Shown: in pieces, positions 36,595 through 47,531 of the stretch | Position numbering within the stretch: the stretch's first letter is position 1 | Layout of the letters: every line of letters starts with the position of its first letter | Notes under the pieces: model-generated | Database searches by the model: none | Told to the model about the DNA's origin: nothing | What the model saw: the letters and a program-made list of their open reading frames with translations, nothing else | Program-made: the position numbers and the translations under genes | Assembly: GCF_003387475.1 (NCBI RefSeq) | Contig: NZ_QUNO01000008.1 | Span: forward strand, 248,001-312,000 | Direction: 5' to 3' | Source of the DNA: Kutzneria buriramensis | GTDB lineage: Bacteria; Actinomycetota; Actinomycetes; Mycobacteriales; Pseudonocardiaceae | Length of the DNA: 64,000 nt

Positions 36595-37390
36595 GCAGCC
36601 ATTCCACCACGTCGAGGATCCGGTCCAGCACGGAGATGTGACCGTCCGAAGGGGACGGTCGCAGCGTCGCGCCGGGGATGTGCTTGGCGAGCCATCCGCC
36701 GTGGGAGAACGGAATCACCCGGTCCTCGACGCCGTGCAGGAGCAGCGTGGGACAACGGATGTCCTCGACGGAGAAGCCCCACGGGACGACGTAGGCGAGG
36801 TCGTCGTCGATCATGCCGCCGAGGCCGTTGGCGGTGGCGAGGTCGGAGTTGCGGCCGAGGTCGGACCAGGCGCCGCCGGAGACGGCGGCATGGTCGGCGG
36901 CGGTGAAGGAGTTCTCGTCGAACAGGCCCTCGGCGAGCTGGGCGGCCAGAGCCTCGCGGCCGACCACGGAGGCGCGCAGCTCCTCGGGGGCGACCATGCC
37001 GGCCCACCAGTCCAGGTCCGTCGGCTCGAACGGGGCGAGCGCGGCGGCGGAGACGCAGCGGGTGACCCGATCCGGCAGCAGGGCGGCGCAGGCCAGGGCG
37101 TGGTTGGCCCCGCCGGAGTGACCCAGCACGGAAAAGCGCGTGACGCCAAGGGAATCCGCGATCGCGGCGATGTCGGCGGCGGCCGAGCCGACGGTGCGGC
37201 CGGGGGAGTCCGTCGAGCCGCCGTAGCCGGGACGGTCGTAGGACAGCCAGCGGATCCCTTGCAGCGCAAGGAGAGGCGTGGGCACGGCGCCGATCTGGGG
37301 CGTGCCGTGATGCCAGAACACGGGCGTGCCCGAGCCGGTGTCGTAGACGTGCAGGGTGCGGCCGTCGGGCAGCGGCAGGTCGGTCTCCAC
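36587..37390 (-). CDS. Alpha/beta hydrolase
   Basis: The 267-aa protein shows PVFWHHGTPQIG (oxyanion region), WLSYDRPGYGGS, the nucleophile elbow LGHSGGANHALACAALLP and a late HGVEDRVIPFSHG with the catalytic Asp, plus GHISVLD with His. It resembles proline iminopeptidase and haloperoxidase-type hydrolases. It is the first gene of the three-gene minus-strand operon ending at 35603. Confidence 0.85.
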   Translation of the reverse strand: METDLPLPDGRTLHVYDTGSGTPVFWHHGTPQIGAVPTPLLALQGIRWLSYDRPGYGGSTDSPGRTVGSAAADIAAIADSLGVTRFSVLGHSGGANHALACAALLPDRVTRCVSAAALAPFEPTDLDWWAGMVAPEELRASVVGREALAAQLAEGLFDENSFTAADHAAVSGGAWSDLGRNSDLATANGLGGMIDDDLAYVVPWGFSVEDIRCPTLLLHGVEDRVIPFSHGGWLAKHIPGATLRPSPSDGHISVLDRILDVVEWLHD

Positions 37391-37428
37391 GGCGGGAGCT
37401 TAGCCGCGGCCCGGAGGACAGAGTGGGA

Positions 37429-37460
37429 AGATGGCCCCGGCCGTTGAGCCGGGGCCATCT
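37429..37460 (-). terminator. Terminator of the pentose phosphate operon
   Basis: AGATGGCCCCGGC (37429-37441) pairs exactly with 37448-37460 around a 6-nt loop, 4 nt past the pgl stop on the minus strand. Confidence 0.8.
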
Positions 37461-37464
37461 GCCT

Positions 37465-38190
37465 TCAGGAGATCTTTGCGGCGGCGGCCGCGTCCAGCAG
37501 CCAGAGGGTGCGGCGGAGTCCGCGGGCGCCGGCGGCGGGGATCTCGACCTCGGTGGCCCCGGCCAGGGCCCGGGCCACCGGGTCGGCCTTGGCCTCGCCG
37601 GTGGTCATCAGCCACACCTCCTGGGCGTGGCGGATCGCCGGCAGGGTAAGGGAAACCCGGGTCGGCGGGGGCTTGGGGCAGTCGCGGACGGCGACGACCG
37701 CCAGCGAGTTCTCGTGCACGGCGGGGGAGTCGGGGAAGATCGAGGCGGTGTGCCCCTCCTCGCCGACGCCCAGCAGGAACACGTCGAACGCCGGCACCGT
37801 GGAGCCGAGCACGCGGGCGTAGTCGGCGGCGGCGGCATCCGGGTCGTCGCCGAAACGGCCGTCGGACGGCTCCATGACGTGCACCCGAGCGGGATCGAGC
37901 TCGATGTGGTCGAGCAGCGCCTCCCGAGCCTGCGTCTCGTTCCGGTCGGGATGGCCGGCCGGCAGGAAACGCTCATCGCCCCAGTACAGGTCCACCCGAG
38001 ACCAGTCGACGGCCTCGCGGGCGGGACTGTCCCGGACGTGCGCCATGACGGCATTGCCGGTCCGCCCGCCGGTCAGCACGAGCGACGCGACACCGCGCGC
38101 GGCCTGGGCGTCCACGAGACTGGTGATCAGGCGTGCCGCAGCGGCGGCGGCCAGGAGGTCGCCGCCGCTGTGCACCACCACATCGGTCAC
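37465..38190 (-). CDS. pgl: 6-phosphogluconolactonase
   Basis: Pgl hydrolyses 6-phosphogluconolactone in the oxidative pentose phosphate pathway. The 241-aa protein has SLVLTGGRTGNAVMAHV, VDLYWGDERFLPAGHPDRNETQARE, LLGVGEEGHTASIFPDSPAV and VSLTLPAIRHAQEVWLMTTGEAKADPV, all typical. GTG 38190 overlaps the opcA stop (GTGA). It is the last gene of the tkt-to-pgl operon. Confidence 0.95.
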   Translation of the reverse strand: MTDVVVHSGGDLLAAAAAARLITSLVDAQAARGVASLVLTGGRTGNAVMAHVRDSPAREAVDWSRVDLYWGDERFLPAGHPDRNETQAREALLDHIELDPARVHVMEPSDGRFGDDPDAAAADYARVLGSTVPAFDVFLLGVGEEGHTASIFPDSPAVHENSLAVVAVRDCPKPPPTRVSLTLPAIRHAQEVWLMTTGEAKADPVARALAGATEVEIPAAGARGLRRTLWLLDAAAAAKIS

Positions 38191-39263
38191 GAGTCGGCCT
38201 TCGCCGGTGCCTTCTTCGCCGCCGCCCGCTTCGGCTTGGCCTCGGCGGCCGGAGCGGCCTCCTTGGCCTCCGGAACCTTGGCCTTGGCGGCGGGCTTCGC
38301 CGCCGGCTTGGCGGCAGGCTTCGCCGCCGGCGCCCCGCCGGGCCGACCCTTGGCGACCTTCGGGACCGCCTTCAGCGCGGCCTCGTAGATCTCGTCCGGG
38401 TCCAGCCGCCGCAGCTCCTCGGCCAGACAGTCCTTCACCGAACGCCGTTGCAGCGCGATCCGGCGGTCGGGCTGCCCGGGCTGGGTGAGGGTGCCGGTCT
38501 TGCCGTCCGGCCGGAGCAGGTCGACGGCCCCGGACCGGCGGGTCAACGTCACCTGGACGATGCCCTCGCCGGTGGTGGCCTTGGCCCGGCTCACCGGCAC
38601 GTTCAGCCGCGAGGCGAACCAGCCGGCCAGCAGCTCCGAGGACGGCGAGTCGGCCTCGCCTACGACGGCGGCCTGCGTGACCTTCTCGTACGGCGGCAGG
38701 TCCAGCGCCGAGGCCAGCTGCGCCCGCCAGTTGGTCAACCGCGTCCAGGCCAGATCGGTGTCGCCGTCCACATAGGACTTTCGGCGGGCCTCCAGCGCCT
38801 TGATCGGGTTCTTCTCGGCGGCGGAGTCGGTGATCCGGCGGGTGGCCAGCTGCCCGATCGCGTCCTCGGCCGGCACCTCGGGCGCCTCCGACGGCCACCA
38901 CGCCACCACCGGCGCGTCCGGCAGCAGCAGCGGCACCACGCAGCTCGCCGCCTGGTCGGCCAGCGGCCCGTAGAGCCGCAACACGATGACGTCGCTCGCG
39001 CCGGCGTCGCCGCCGACCCGGATCTGGGCGTCCAGCCGCGCGGCGGCCTTGCGGGCGCCGCGGGCCAGCACGATCACCCGGCACGGGTGCTCGCGGCTGG
39101 CCTCGTTGGCGGCCTGGATGGCGTCCTCGGTCTTCGCGCTGTCGTCGGTGACGATCACCAGCGTCAGCACGCGGCCCAGGGCCACGGCCCCGCCGGTCTC
39201 GCGGACCTCCACCAGCTTGCTGTTGACCTGTGCGGTCGTGGTGGACGGCAGGTCGATGATCAC
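38187..39263 (-). CDS. opcA: Glucose-6-phosphate dehydrogenase assembly protein OpcA
   Basis: OpcA is needed for full activity of actinobacterial and cyanobacterial G6PDH. The 358-aa protein begins IIDLPSTTTAQVNSKLVEVRETGGAVALGRVLTLVIVT and has CRVIVLARG, VVPLLLPDAPVVAWWPSEAP and LDLPPYEKV, as in the family. From about residue 310 it carries an Ala/Pro/Lys-rich tail (PAAKPAAKPAAKPAAK) not needed for the fold and probably disordered. GTG 39263 follows GGAGG. It overlaps zwf by 4 nt and pgl by 4 nt. Confidence 0.93.
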   Translation of the reverse strand: MIIDLPSTTTAQVNSKLVEVRETGGAVALGRVLTLVIVTDDSAKTEDAIQAANEASREHPCRVIVLARGARKAAARLDAQIRVGGDAGASDVIVLRLYGPLADQAASCVVPLLLPDAPVVAWWPSEAPEVPAEDAIGQLATRRITDSAAEKNPIKALEARRKSYVDGDTDLAWTRLTNWRAQLASALDLPPYEKVTQAAVVGEADSPSSELLAGWFASRLNVPVSRAKATTGEGIVQVTLTRRSGAVDLLRPDGKTGTLTQPGQPDRRIALQRRSVKDCLAEELRRLDPDEIYEAALKAVPKVAKGRPGGAPAAKPAAKPAAKPAAKAKVPEAKEAAPAAEAKPKRAAAKKAPAKADS

Positions 39264-40786
39264 GGGCGCCTCCAATGACGACCGGTGCGGGTGAGCATCT
39301 GGTCGGCCGAGGGCGGACCCCAGCTGCCGGGGGCGTAGCTCTCCGGCATGCCCTGCTTGGCCCAGTTGTAGAGCACCGGGTCCAGGATCTCCCAGGACAG
39401 CTCGACCTCTTCGTTCATCGGGAACAGCGACGGCTCGCCGAGCAGCACGTCCAGGATGAGCCGCTCGTAGGCCTCGGGCGAGGACTCGGTGAAGGCATGG
39501 CCGTAGCCGAAGTCCATCGTGACGTCTCGGACCTCCATGGCGTTGCCCGGCACCTTGGAGCCGAACCGCATGGTCACGCCCTCGTCCGGCTGCACCCGGA
39601 TGACCAGGGCGTTCTGCCCCAGCTCCTCGGTGGCCGTGGAGTCGAACGGCAGGTGCGGAGCCCGCTTGAAGACCACCGCGATCTCGGTGACCTTGCGGCC
39701 CAGCCGCTTGCCGTGGCGCAGGTAGAACGGCACGCCCGCCCAGCGCCGGGTGTTGATCTCCAGCGTGATGGCGGCGTAGGTCTCGGTCTTGGAGTCCTTG
39801 GCGAAGCCGCCCTCCTCCAGCAGGCCGGGCACCTTCTGGCCGCCCTGCCACCCGCCGACGTACTGGCCGCGCGCGCAGGTCTCGTCGTACGGCGTGGGAA
39901 CCCGCGCCGCCGACAGCACCTTGATCTTCTCGGCGCGCAGCGCCCGCGGGTGGAAGGAGACCGGCTCCTCCATCGCGGTCAGCGCCATCAGCTGGAGCAG
40001 GTGGTTCTGGATCACGTCGCGCGCCGCGCCGATGCCGTCGTAGTAGCCGGCGCGACCGCCCAGGCCGATGTCCTCGGCCATGGTGATCTGCACGTGGTCC
40101 ACGTAGTTGGCGTTCCAGATCGGCTCGAACATCTGGTTGGCGAAGCGCAGCGCCAGGATGTTCTGCACCGTCTCCTTGCCGAGGTAGTGGTCGATGCGGA
40201 ACACCGAGTCCTCGGGGAACACGTCGTTGACGACGTTGTTGAGCTCCTTGGCCGACTTCAGGTCGTGCCCGAACGGCTTCTCGATGACGACCCGGCGCCA
40301 CTGCTCGGCGTCCTGCTCGGCCAGCCCGGCCCGGGCCAGCTGCTTGGTCACCACCGGGAACGCGCTCGGCGGGATGGACAGGTAGAACGCGTGGTTGCCA
40401 CCCGTGCCGCGCTGCTCGTCGAGCTCCCGGACCGTCTTGGCCAGGTTGTCGAACGCGTTGTCGTCGTCGAAGGTGCCCTGCACGAACCGGATGCCCTCGG
40501 ACAGCTGGTTCCAGACCTCGGGCCGGTACGGCGTGCGGGCGTGGTCCTTGACGGCCTGGTGCACGACCTCGCCGAAGTCCTCGTTGGCCCAGTCCCGCCG
40601 GGCGAAACCGGTCAGCGCGAAGCCCGGCGGCAGCAGCCCCCGGTTGGCCAGGTCGTAGATCGCGGGCATCAGCTTCTTGCGCGACAGGTCGCCGGTCACG
40701 CCGAAGATCACCAGGCCGCACGGCCCGGCGATCCGCGGCAGCCGCTTGTCGCGCTCGTCCCGCAGCGGATTGCGCCAGCTGCTCAC
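39260..40786 (-). CDS. zwf: Glucose-6-phosphate 1-dehydrogenase
   Basis: Zwf starts the oxidative pentose phosphate pathway and makes NADPH. The 508-aa protein has the coenzyme motif VIFGVTGDLSRKKLMPAIYDLA, EKPFGHDL, the active-site RIDHYLGKETVQNILALRFAN, and substrate residues in PFYLRHGKRLGRKVTEIAVVFK. GTG 40786 with AGGAGG 8 nt upstream overlaps the pgi stop (GTGA); a longer frame upstream lies inside pgi and is not used. Confidence 0.97.
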   Translation of the reverse strand: MSSWRNPLRDERDKRLPRIAGPCGLVIFGVTGDLSRKKLMPAIYDLANRGLLPPGFALTGFARRDWANEDFGEVVHQAVKDHARTPYRPEVWNQLSEGIRFVQGTFDDDNAFDNLAKTVRELDEQRGTGGNHAFYLSIPPSAFPVVTKQLARAGLAEQDAEQWRRVVIEKPFGHDLKSAKELNNVVNDVFPEDSVFRIDHYLGKETVQNILALRFANQMFEPIWNANYVDHVQITMAEDIGLGGRAGYYDGIGAARDVIQNHLLQLMALTAMEEPVSFHPRALRAEKIKVLSAARVPTPYDETCARGQYVGGWQGGQKVPGLLEEGGFAKDSKTETYAAITLEINTRRWAGVPFYLRHGKRLGRKVTEIAVVFKRAPHLPFDSTATEELGQNALVIRVQPDEGVTMRFGSKVPGNAMEVRDVTMDFGYGHAFTESSPEAYERLILDVLLGEPSLFPMNEEVELSWEILDPVLYNWAKQGMPESYAPGSWGPPSADQMLTRTGRHWRRP

Positions 40787-42396
40787 CTCTTGACCTCCTG
40801 AACGGCCTTGGCCAGCTCGACCAGGCCGGCGGCCCGGTCCGTCAGGTGCAGGCGCAGCACCGGCCGGCCGTGGTCGGCGAGCACCGAACCGTCGCCGAGG
40901 GCCTGCGCGTGCTGGAGCACGCCCAGCGTGTACGGGCGGTCCGGCACGTCGAGGTCCTGCTCCACCGCGCCGGTGATCTGCAAGAAGACGCCGTTCTGGT
41001 GGCCGCCCTTGTGGTACTGGCCGGTGGAGTGCAGGAACCGCGGGCCCCAGCCGAACGTGGTCTGGAGCCGGCTGGCCCGCGCGACGGCCGGCCGCAGCAC
41101 GGCGGCGGAGGCGTCGTCGAGTCGGTCCAGGTACGCCTGCACGGCCACGTAACCATGATCGGGCGCGGCGGCTAGGAATGCGTTCAGAACATCGGCCAGC
41201 GTGGTCGCCGTGGCCGGCAGCCACTCGCCGCTCTCGTGCACCTCGATCGAGCCGACGGTGAGCGCCGGGGCGGCCTCGTCACCACCGACGGGCTTGTCGA
41301 GAAGCGAGCGCGCCGCGACCTTGGCCGCTTCCACGTCGGGCTGGTCGAACGGGTTGATGCCGATCAGGCGGCCGGCGATCGCGGTGGCGAACTCCCACAG
41401 CAGGAACAGGCCGCCGAGCTCGCCGGCGGTGCTCATGAACGCCGCGTCCACGTCCGGGCCGATGGCGATCGGAGTCGCGTCGGTGCCGGCGGTCACGAAG
41501 CCCGGCGCGTCCGCGTTCTCCACGGCCACCGGCAGCAGGCCGGTGCCCTGCTTGCCGGTGGACTCGGCGATCAGCTGCTCCGCCCAGTCGGGGAAGCCCT
41601 TCACGCCGGAGCCGGTGTCGGCCAGGATGACCTTCTCGGCGCCCTGCGCGTGCGCCGCGCCCCACGCCGCACCCAGCCACAGCGCCGGGTTGTTCTCGTC
41701 GTCGCGGGACACCAGCTCGAACGCCGCGGCGGCGTCGTTGAGCAGCGTGTTGATGTCCGCGCCGGCCAGGCCGGCCGGCACCAGGCCGAACGCGGTCAGC
41801 GCCGAGTAGCGGCCGCCGACGTGCGGGTCGGCGGTGAAGACCTTGCGGTAGCCCGCGTCCTCGGCCAGCTTCTGCAGCGGCGAGCCCGGGTCGGTGACCA
41901 CGATGATGCGGCTCTTCGCGTCGATGCCGGCCTCGGTGAAGGCCTTCTCGAAGATGCGGCGGTGGCTGTCGGTCTCGACGGTGCCGCCGGACTTGGAGGA
42001 GACGACGATCGCGGTCCGGGTCAGGTCCCCGGCCAGCGCGTCGGCCACCTGGCCGGGGTCGGTGGTGTCCAGCACGACCAGCGGCACACCCGCGGTCGCG
42101 GTGATCACCTCCGGCGCCAGCGAGGAGCCGCCCATGCCGGCCAGCACGATCCGGTCGATGCCCTCGCCGGCCAGCTCGGCCGACAGCGCCTCGATCTCGC
42201 CGACCAGCGGCCGGGACGACTCGTGCAGCGTGGTCCACGAGAGCCGGATCGACGACTCGGGCTCGGCGTCCGGGCCCCACAGCGTCGGGTCCTGCGCGGC
42301 CAGCTTGGAGGCGACCTTGTCCGCGATCAGCTGGTCCACCAGCGGACGCGCCTGCTCGGCGAGTCCGTCGTGGACGATGTCGACGGAAATCCCCAC
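40783..42396 (-). CDS. pgi: Glucose-6-phosphate isomerase
   Basis: Pgi links glycolysis and the pentose phosphate pathway. The 537-aa protein shows RIVLAGMGGSSLAPEVI, VVSSKSGGTVETDSHRRIFEKAF, VGGRYSALTAFGLVPAGLAG, INPFDQPDVEAAKVAARS and STGQYHKGGHQNGVFLQITG, matching the type often found between tal and zwf in actinobacteria. Start GTG 42396 follows GAGG and lies 8 nt after the tal stop. Confidence 0.93.
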   Translation of the reverse strand: MGISVDIVHDGLAEQARPLVDQLIADKVASKLAAQDPTLWGPDAEPESSIRLSWTTLHESSRPLVGEIEALSAELAGEGIDRIVLAGMGGSSLAPEVITATAGVPLVVLDTTDPGQVADALAGDLTRTAIVVSSKSGGTVETDSHRRIFEKAFTEAGIDAKSRIIVVTDPGSPLQKLAEDAGYRKVFTADPHVGGRYSALTAFGLVPAGLAGADINTLLNDAAAAFELVSRDDENNPALWLGAAWGAAHAQGAEKVILADTGSGVKGFPDWAEQLIAESTGKQGTGLLPVAVENADAPGFVTAGTDATPIAIGPDVDAAFMSTAGELGGLFLLWEFATAIAGRLIGINPFDQPDVEAAKVAARSLLDKPVGGDEAAPALTVGSIEVHESGEWLPATATTLADVLNAFLAAAPDHGYVAVQAYLDRLDDASAAVLRPAVARASRLQTTFGWGPRFLHSTGQYHKGGHQNGVFLQITGAVEQDLDVPDRPYTLGVLQHAQALGDGSVLADHGRPVLRLHLTDRAAGLVELAKAVQEVKR

Positions 42397-42404
42397 AGTG
42401 ATCC

Positions 42405-43517
42405 TCAGCCCTTCGCCTTGTCCAGCTGGGCCTGCACCGTCACGAGCAGCTCGGCCCAGGACTTGTCGAACTTCTCGACGCCCTCGCTCTCGAGCACGTC
42501 GTAGACGTCGTCGATGTCGATGCCGGCCTGCTCCAGCGCGTCGAACGACTCCTGCGCCTGCTCCTCGGTGCCGGACACCGTGTCGCCGCGCAGGTTCGCG
42601 TGGTCGGCCACCGCGTCCAGGGTCTTCTCCGGCATGGTGTTCACCACGTTGTCGACCACGAGCTCGTCGACGTAGCGGGTGTCGGAGTAGGCCGGGTCCT
42701 TCACGCCGGTGGACGCCCACAGTGGACGCTGCGCGTGCGCGCCCTCGGCGGCCAGCTCCTGCCAGCGCGGCGTGCTGAACGCGCCGACGTAGGCGGCGTA
42801 GGCCAGGCGGGCGTTGGCGATCGCGGCCTCGCCCAGCAGCGCCTCGGCCTCCGGCGTGCCGATGGCCTTGAGGCGCTTGTCCACCTCGGTGTCCACACGG
42901 GACACGAAGAAGGAGGCGACCGACTGGATGCCGGAGATGTCGTGGCCGTTGGCCTTCGCCTGCTCGATGCCGGCGATGAAGGCGTCCATGACGTCCAGGT
43001 AGCGCTGCACCGAGAAGATCAGCGTCACGTTCACGCTGACGCCCTCGGCCAGCGTGCGGGTGATCGCCGGCAGGCCCTCGACGGTGGCCGGGATCTTCAC
43101 CATCAGGTTCGGGCGGTCGACCGCCTTCCACAGCTCCAGTGCCTGCGCGACGGTGCCGTCGGTGTCGTGCGCCAGCTTGGGCTCGACCTCGATGGACACC
43201 CGGCCGTCCTTGCCGCCGGAGGCCTGCCAGGTCTCGCGGAACACGTCGCAGGCGTTGCGCACGTCGGTCGTGGTCAGCTCGCGCACGACCGCGTCCACGT
43301 CGGCGCCGCGGGCGGCCAGCTCGCGCACCTGCGCGTCGTAGGCCTCGCCGTCGGACAGCGCGTTGGCGAAGATCGTCGGGTTGGTGGTGACCCCCACGAC
43401 GTGCTTGTCCTTGATCAACGACACCAGGTTGCCACTGGTGAGCCGGCTCCGCGACAGGTCGTCGAGCCAGATCGACACGCCGGCCTCGCTGAGCGCGGCC
43501 AGATTGTTGGCGCTCAT
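42405..43517 (-). CDS. tal: Transaldolase
   Basis: The 370-aa protein has [60 protein letters not shown] (Schiff-base Lys), [26 protein letters not shown] and [16 protein letters not shown]. It moves dihydroxyacetone units in the non-oxidative pentose phosphate branch. It starts at ATG 43517, 2 nt after the tkt stop. Confidence 0.96.
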   Translation of the reverse strand: MSANNLAALSEAGVSIWLDDLSRSRLTSGNLVSLIKDKHVVGVTTNPTIFANALSDGEAYDAQVRELAARGADVDAVVRELTTTDVRNACDVFRETWQASGGKDGRVSIEVEPKLAHDTDGTVAQALELWKAVDRPNLMVKIPATVEGLPAITRTLAEGVSVNVTLIFSVQRYLDVMDAFIAGIEQAKANGHDISGIQSVASFFVSRVDTEVDKRLKAIGTPEAEALLGEAAIANARLAYAAYVGAFSTPRWQELAAEGAHAQRPLWASTGVKDPAYSDTRYVDELVVDNVVNTMPEKTLDAVADHANLRGDTVSGTEEQAQESFDALEQAGIDIDDVYDVLESEGVEKFDKSWAELLVTVQAQLDKAKG

Positions 43518-43519
43518 CT

Positions 43520-45616
<2,097 letters not shown>

Positions 45617-45915
45617 GGACCTGAGCTCCCACTCTTCACGTCAGGCGGAAAGGGGCCGGACGGCGCTGGTCGACGGTGTCTGAATCGATCCCGTGAGCCG
45701 CCCGTTCTCAGCCCTTCCCGCTCGCTTCGATCGTCGGCCGCAAGCCTAGTCCGGACGGGTCGGATATGTGATCTCAACGTGGCCGTACGGGTCGTGACGG
45801 ACCTCGCAACGACCCCTCCCGAGCGCGTCGGTGGCACGCGGTTACGATTCACCTGACTGGCAAGACCCGCCCGCCGGTCCACATTCTTCGTCAACTGCCC
45901 GATTCGAGGAGCGAG
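45617..45915. promoter_or_regulatory. Divergent promoter region of tkt and ctaB
   Basis: This 299-bp gap must drive the pentose phosphate operon to the left and ctaB to the right. No long hairpin, repeated operator or small ORF was recognised; a TTACGATT stretch near 45840 is a possible -10 for ctaB. Confidence 0.4.
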
Positions 45916-46881
45916 ATGCCGCCGGTGAGCCCCGCCAAGGGAATGCCTGGCAGCACCGCCGTCGACGCCACCACCACACCCGGTCGCTCAGCGCTCGCCG
46001 TGGTCAAGGCCTATGTGGCCCTGATGAAACCGCGCGTGATCGAACTGCTGCTGGTGACGACGATCCCAGCGATGTTGCTCGCACAGCGTGGAATTCCGTC
46101 GGTGTGGCTGGTGCTGGCCACCCTGCTCGGCGGCACCATGGCCGCCGGCAGCGCCAACGCGCTCAACTGCGTCTGGGACGCCGACATCGACGCGGTGATG
46201 AAGCGCACCAAGGCGCGCCCGCTGGCCAAGCACGACGTGCCGGTCCGCAACGCGCTGGTGTTCGGGCTGGCCCTGGGCGTCGCCTCGTTCGCGTTCCTGT
46301 GGCTGACCACGAACCTGCTGTCCGCGGTGCTGGCCGTGGCCACGATCATGTTCTACGTCCTCGTCTACACGATGGTGCTCAAGCGCCGCACGGCGCAGAA
46401 CATCGTGTGGGGCGGCGCCGCCGGCTGCATGCCGGTGGTGATCGGCTGGTCCGCCGTCACCGGCACCGTCGGCTGGCAGCCGCTGGTCATGTTCGGGGTG
46501 ATCTTCTGCTGGACGCCGCCGCATTTCTGGGCGCTGGCAATGAAGTTCAAGGACGACTACGCCGCGGTGAACGTGCCGATGCTGCCGGTGGTCGCCACCC
46601 GCGAGCAGGTTTCGCGGCAGATCGTCGCCTACTCGTGGGCGATGGTCGGGCTGTCGCTGTTGCTGCTGCCCGCGACCAGTTGGATCTACGGAGTGTTCGC
46701 CGTCGTGTTCGGCGCGTGGTTCCTGGCGTTCGCCCACCGTTTGCACAATGAGGTGAAGCGGGGCCAGGAAGGCAATCCCATGAAGCTCTTCCACCTCTCC
46801 AACACGTATCTGATGCTGGTGTTCGTGGCACTGGCCGCGGACGCCGTGGTGGGCCTGCCGGTCTTCGGCCTGCCCTTCTGA
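45916..46881 (+). CDS. ctaB: Protohaem IX farnesyltransferase
   Basis: CtaB converts haem B to haem O for cytochrome c oxidase. The 321-aa membrane protein has about nine hydrophobic segments, the prenyltransferase Asp-rich motif [23 protein letters not shown], a second motif in [16 protein letters not shown], and [19 protein letters not shown] 45916 follows GAGGAG. It faces the tkt operon, as in other actinobacteria. Confidence 0.96.
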   Translation: MPPVSPAKGMPGSTAVDATTTPGRSALAVVKAYVALMKPRVIELLLVTTIPAMLLAQRGIPSVWLVLATLLGGTMAAGSANALNCVWDADIDAVMKRTKARPLAKHDVPVRNALVFGLALGVASFAFLWLTTNLLSAVLAVATIMFYVLVYTMVLKRRTAQNIVWGGAAGCMPVVIGWSAVTGTVGWQPLVMFGVIFCWTPPHFWALAMKFKDDYAAVNVPMLPVVATREQVSRQIVAYSWAMVGLSLLLLPATSWIYGVFAVVFGAWFLAFAHRLHNEVKRGQEGNPMKLFHLSNTYLMLVFVALAADAVVGLPVFGLPF

Positions 46882-46936
46882 GTTTTTGCCGCGCGTTCCG
46901 CGCGGGGCTCGGCCGCTCGAAGGCGGTGCCTGTCCC

Positions 46937-47008
46937 TTGCCAGATTTCGAGCGCCGCGTCGGCTCAGTGGTGGGGCCGCTTTGTGCGGCGGCGCTCGAAA
47001 TCTGGCAA
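46937..47008. repeat. 21-bp inverted repeat with 30-bp spacer
   Basis: Bases 46937-46957 (starting TTGCCAGATTTCGAGCG) and 46988-47008 are exact reverse complements. The element lies between convergent ctaB and the 47064 gene. It could be a terminator, but the long, unpaired 30-nt spacer and the long perfect arms also fit a dispersed palindromic repeat or a MITE-like remnant. Confidence 0.7.
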
Positions 47009-47063
47009 CCGGGCCAAGCACCGGCGCGGCCTCGCGATCCGACCGGTGCGTCGACGTGATCCG

Positions 47064-47531
47064 TCAGAGGGTGATCGACGGCGTGGTGAGTGACACGTCC
47101 GTGGCGCTCACGACCAGGTGGGCCGGGCCGTGGCGCAGGCCGTTGATGGTGAACCGGCCGTGCACGTCGCTGCGGGTGCACAGCCGCTGGTCCGGGGTGC
47201 GCAGCTCCACGTCGTGGCTGCCGGGCGGGGACAGCCGCCCGTCCATCCGCACCGTGCCGTCCCGGTTGACGCCGACGCTGAGGCTGATGGTCAGCGAGTC
47301 GCTGTCGAAGGTGATGCGGCCGACGTCCTCGGAGCCGGTGCGCTGCCGGCACACCGCCACGGACTTCGGCGCGAAGCGCAGGCCGGACAGGGCGACCGCG
47401 CAGCGGCAGCGGTCGACCAGGTCGGCCGGCGGCGGGTCGGCGGCCGTCCACAGGTCCCGCACCGCGGCCAGTATGCGCAGGTCCAGCTCGTCGATCGGGT
47501 CGTCGGCGCCGGCCGGTCGTAGCGTCGTCAT
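47064..47531 (-). CDS. Sigma-factor partner protein with C-terminal beta-sandwich
   Basis: The 155-aa protein begins with a helical region (DDPIDELDLRILAAVRDLWTAADPPPADLVDRCRCAVALSGLRF) like the small proteins encoded after actinobacterial ECF sigma factors, then a beta-rich part (VNRDGTVRMDGRLSPPGSHDVELRTPDQRLCTRSDVHGRFTINGLRHGPAHLVV) resembling carboxypeptidase-regulatory-like domains. It has no membrane segment. Its ATG overlaps the sigma-factor stop (ATGA). A cytosolic anti-sigma role is an inference from position. Confidence 0.6.
   Translation of the reverse strand: MTTLRPAGADDPIDELDLRILAAVRDLWTAADPPPADLVDRCRCAVALSGLRFAPKSVAVCRQRTGSEDVGRITFDSDSLTISLSVGVNRDGTVRMDGRLSPPGSHDVELRTPDQRLCTRSDVHGRFTINGLRHGPAHLVVSATDVSLTTPSITL

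Noticed and set aside
19119-37390. Integrated mobile element or prophage
   Set aside because: No integrase, transposase, phage structural gene, tRNA border or flanking direct repeat was found; the gene mix is ordinary accessory content.
47064-47531. Classical zinc-binding anti-sigma factor
   Set aside because: The protein has no HxxxCxxC motif and no membrane helix, so only a generic partner role can be proposed.
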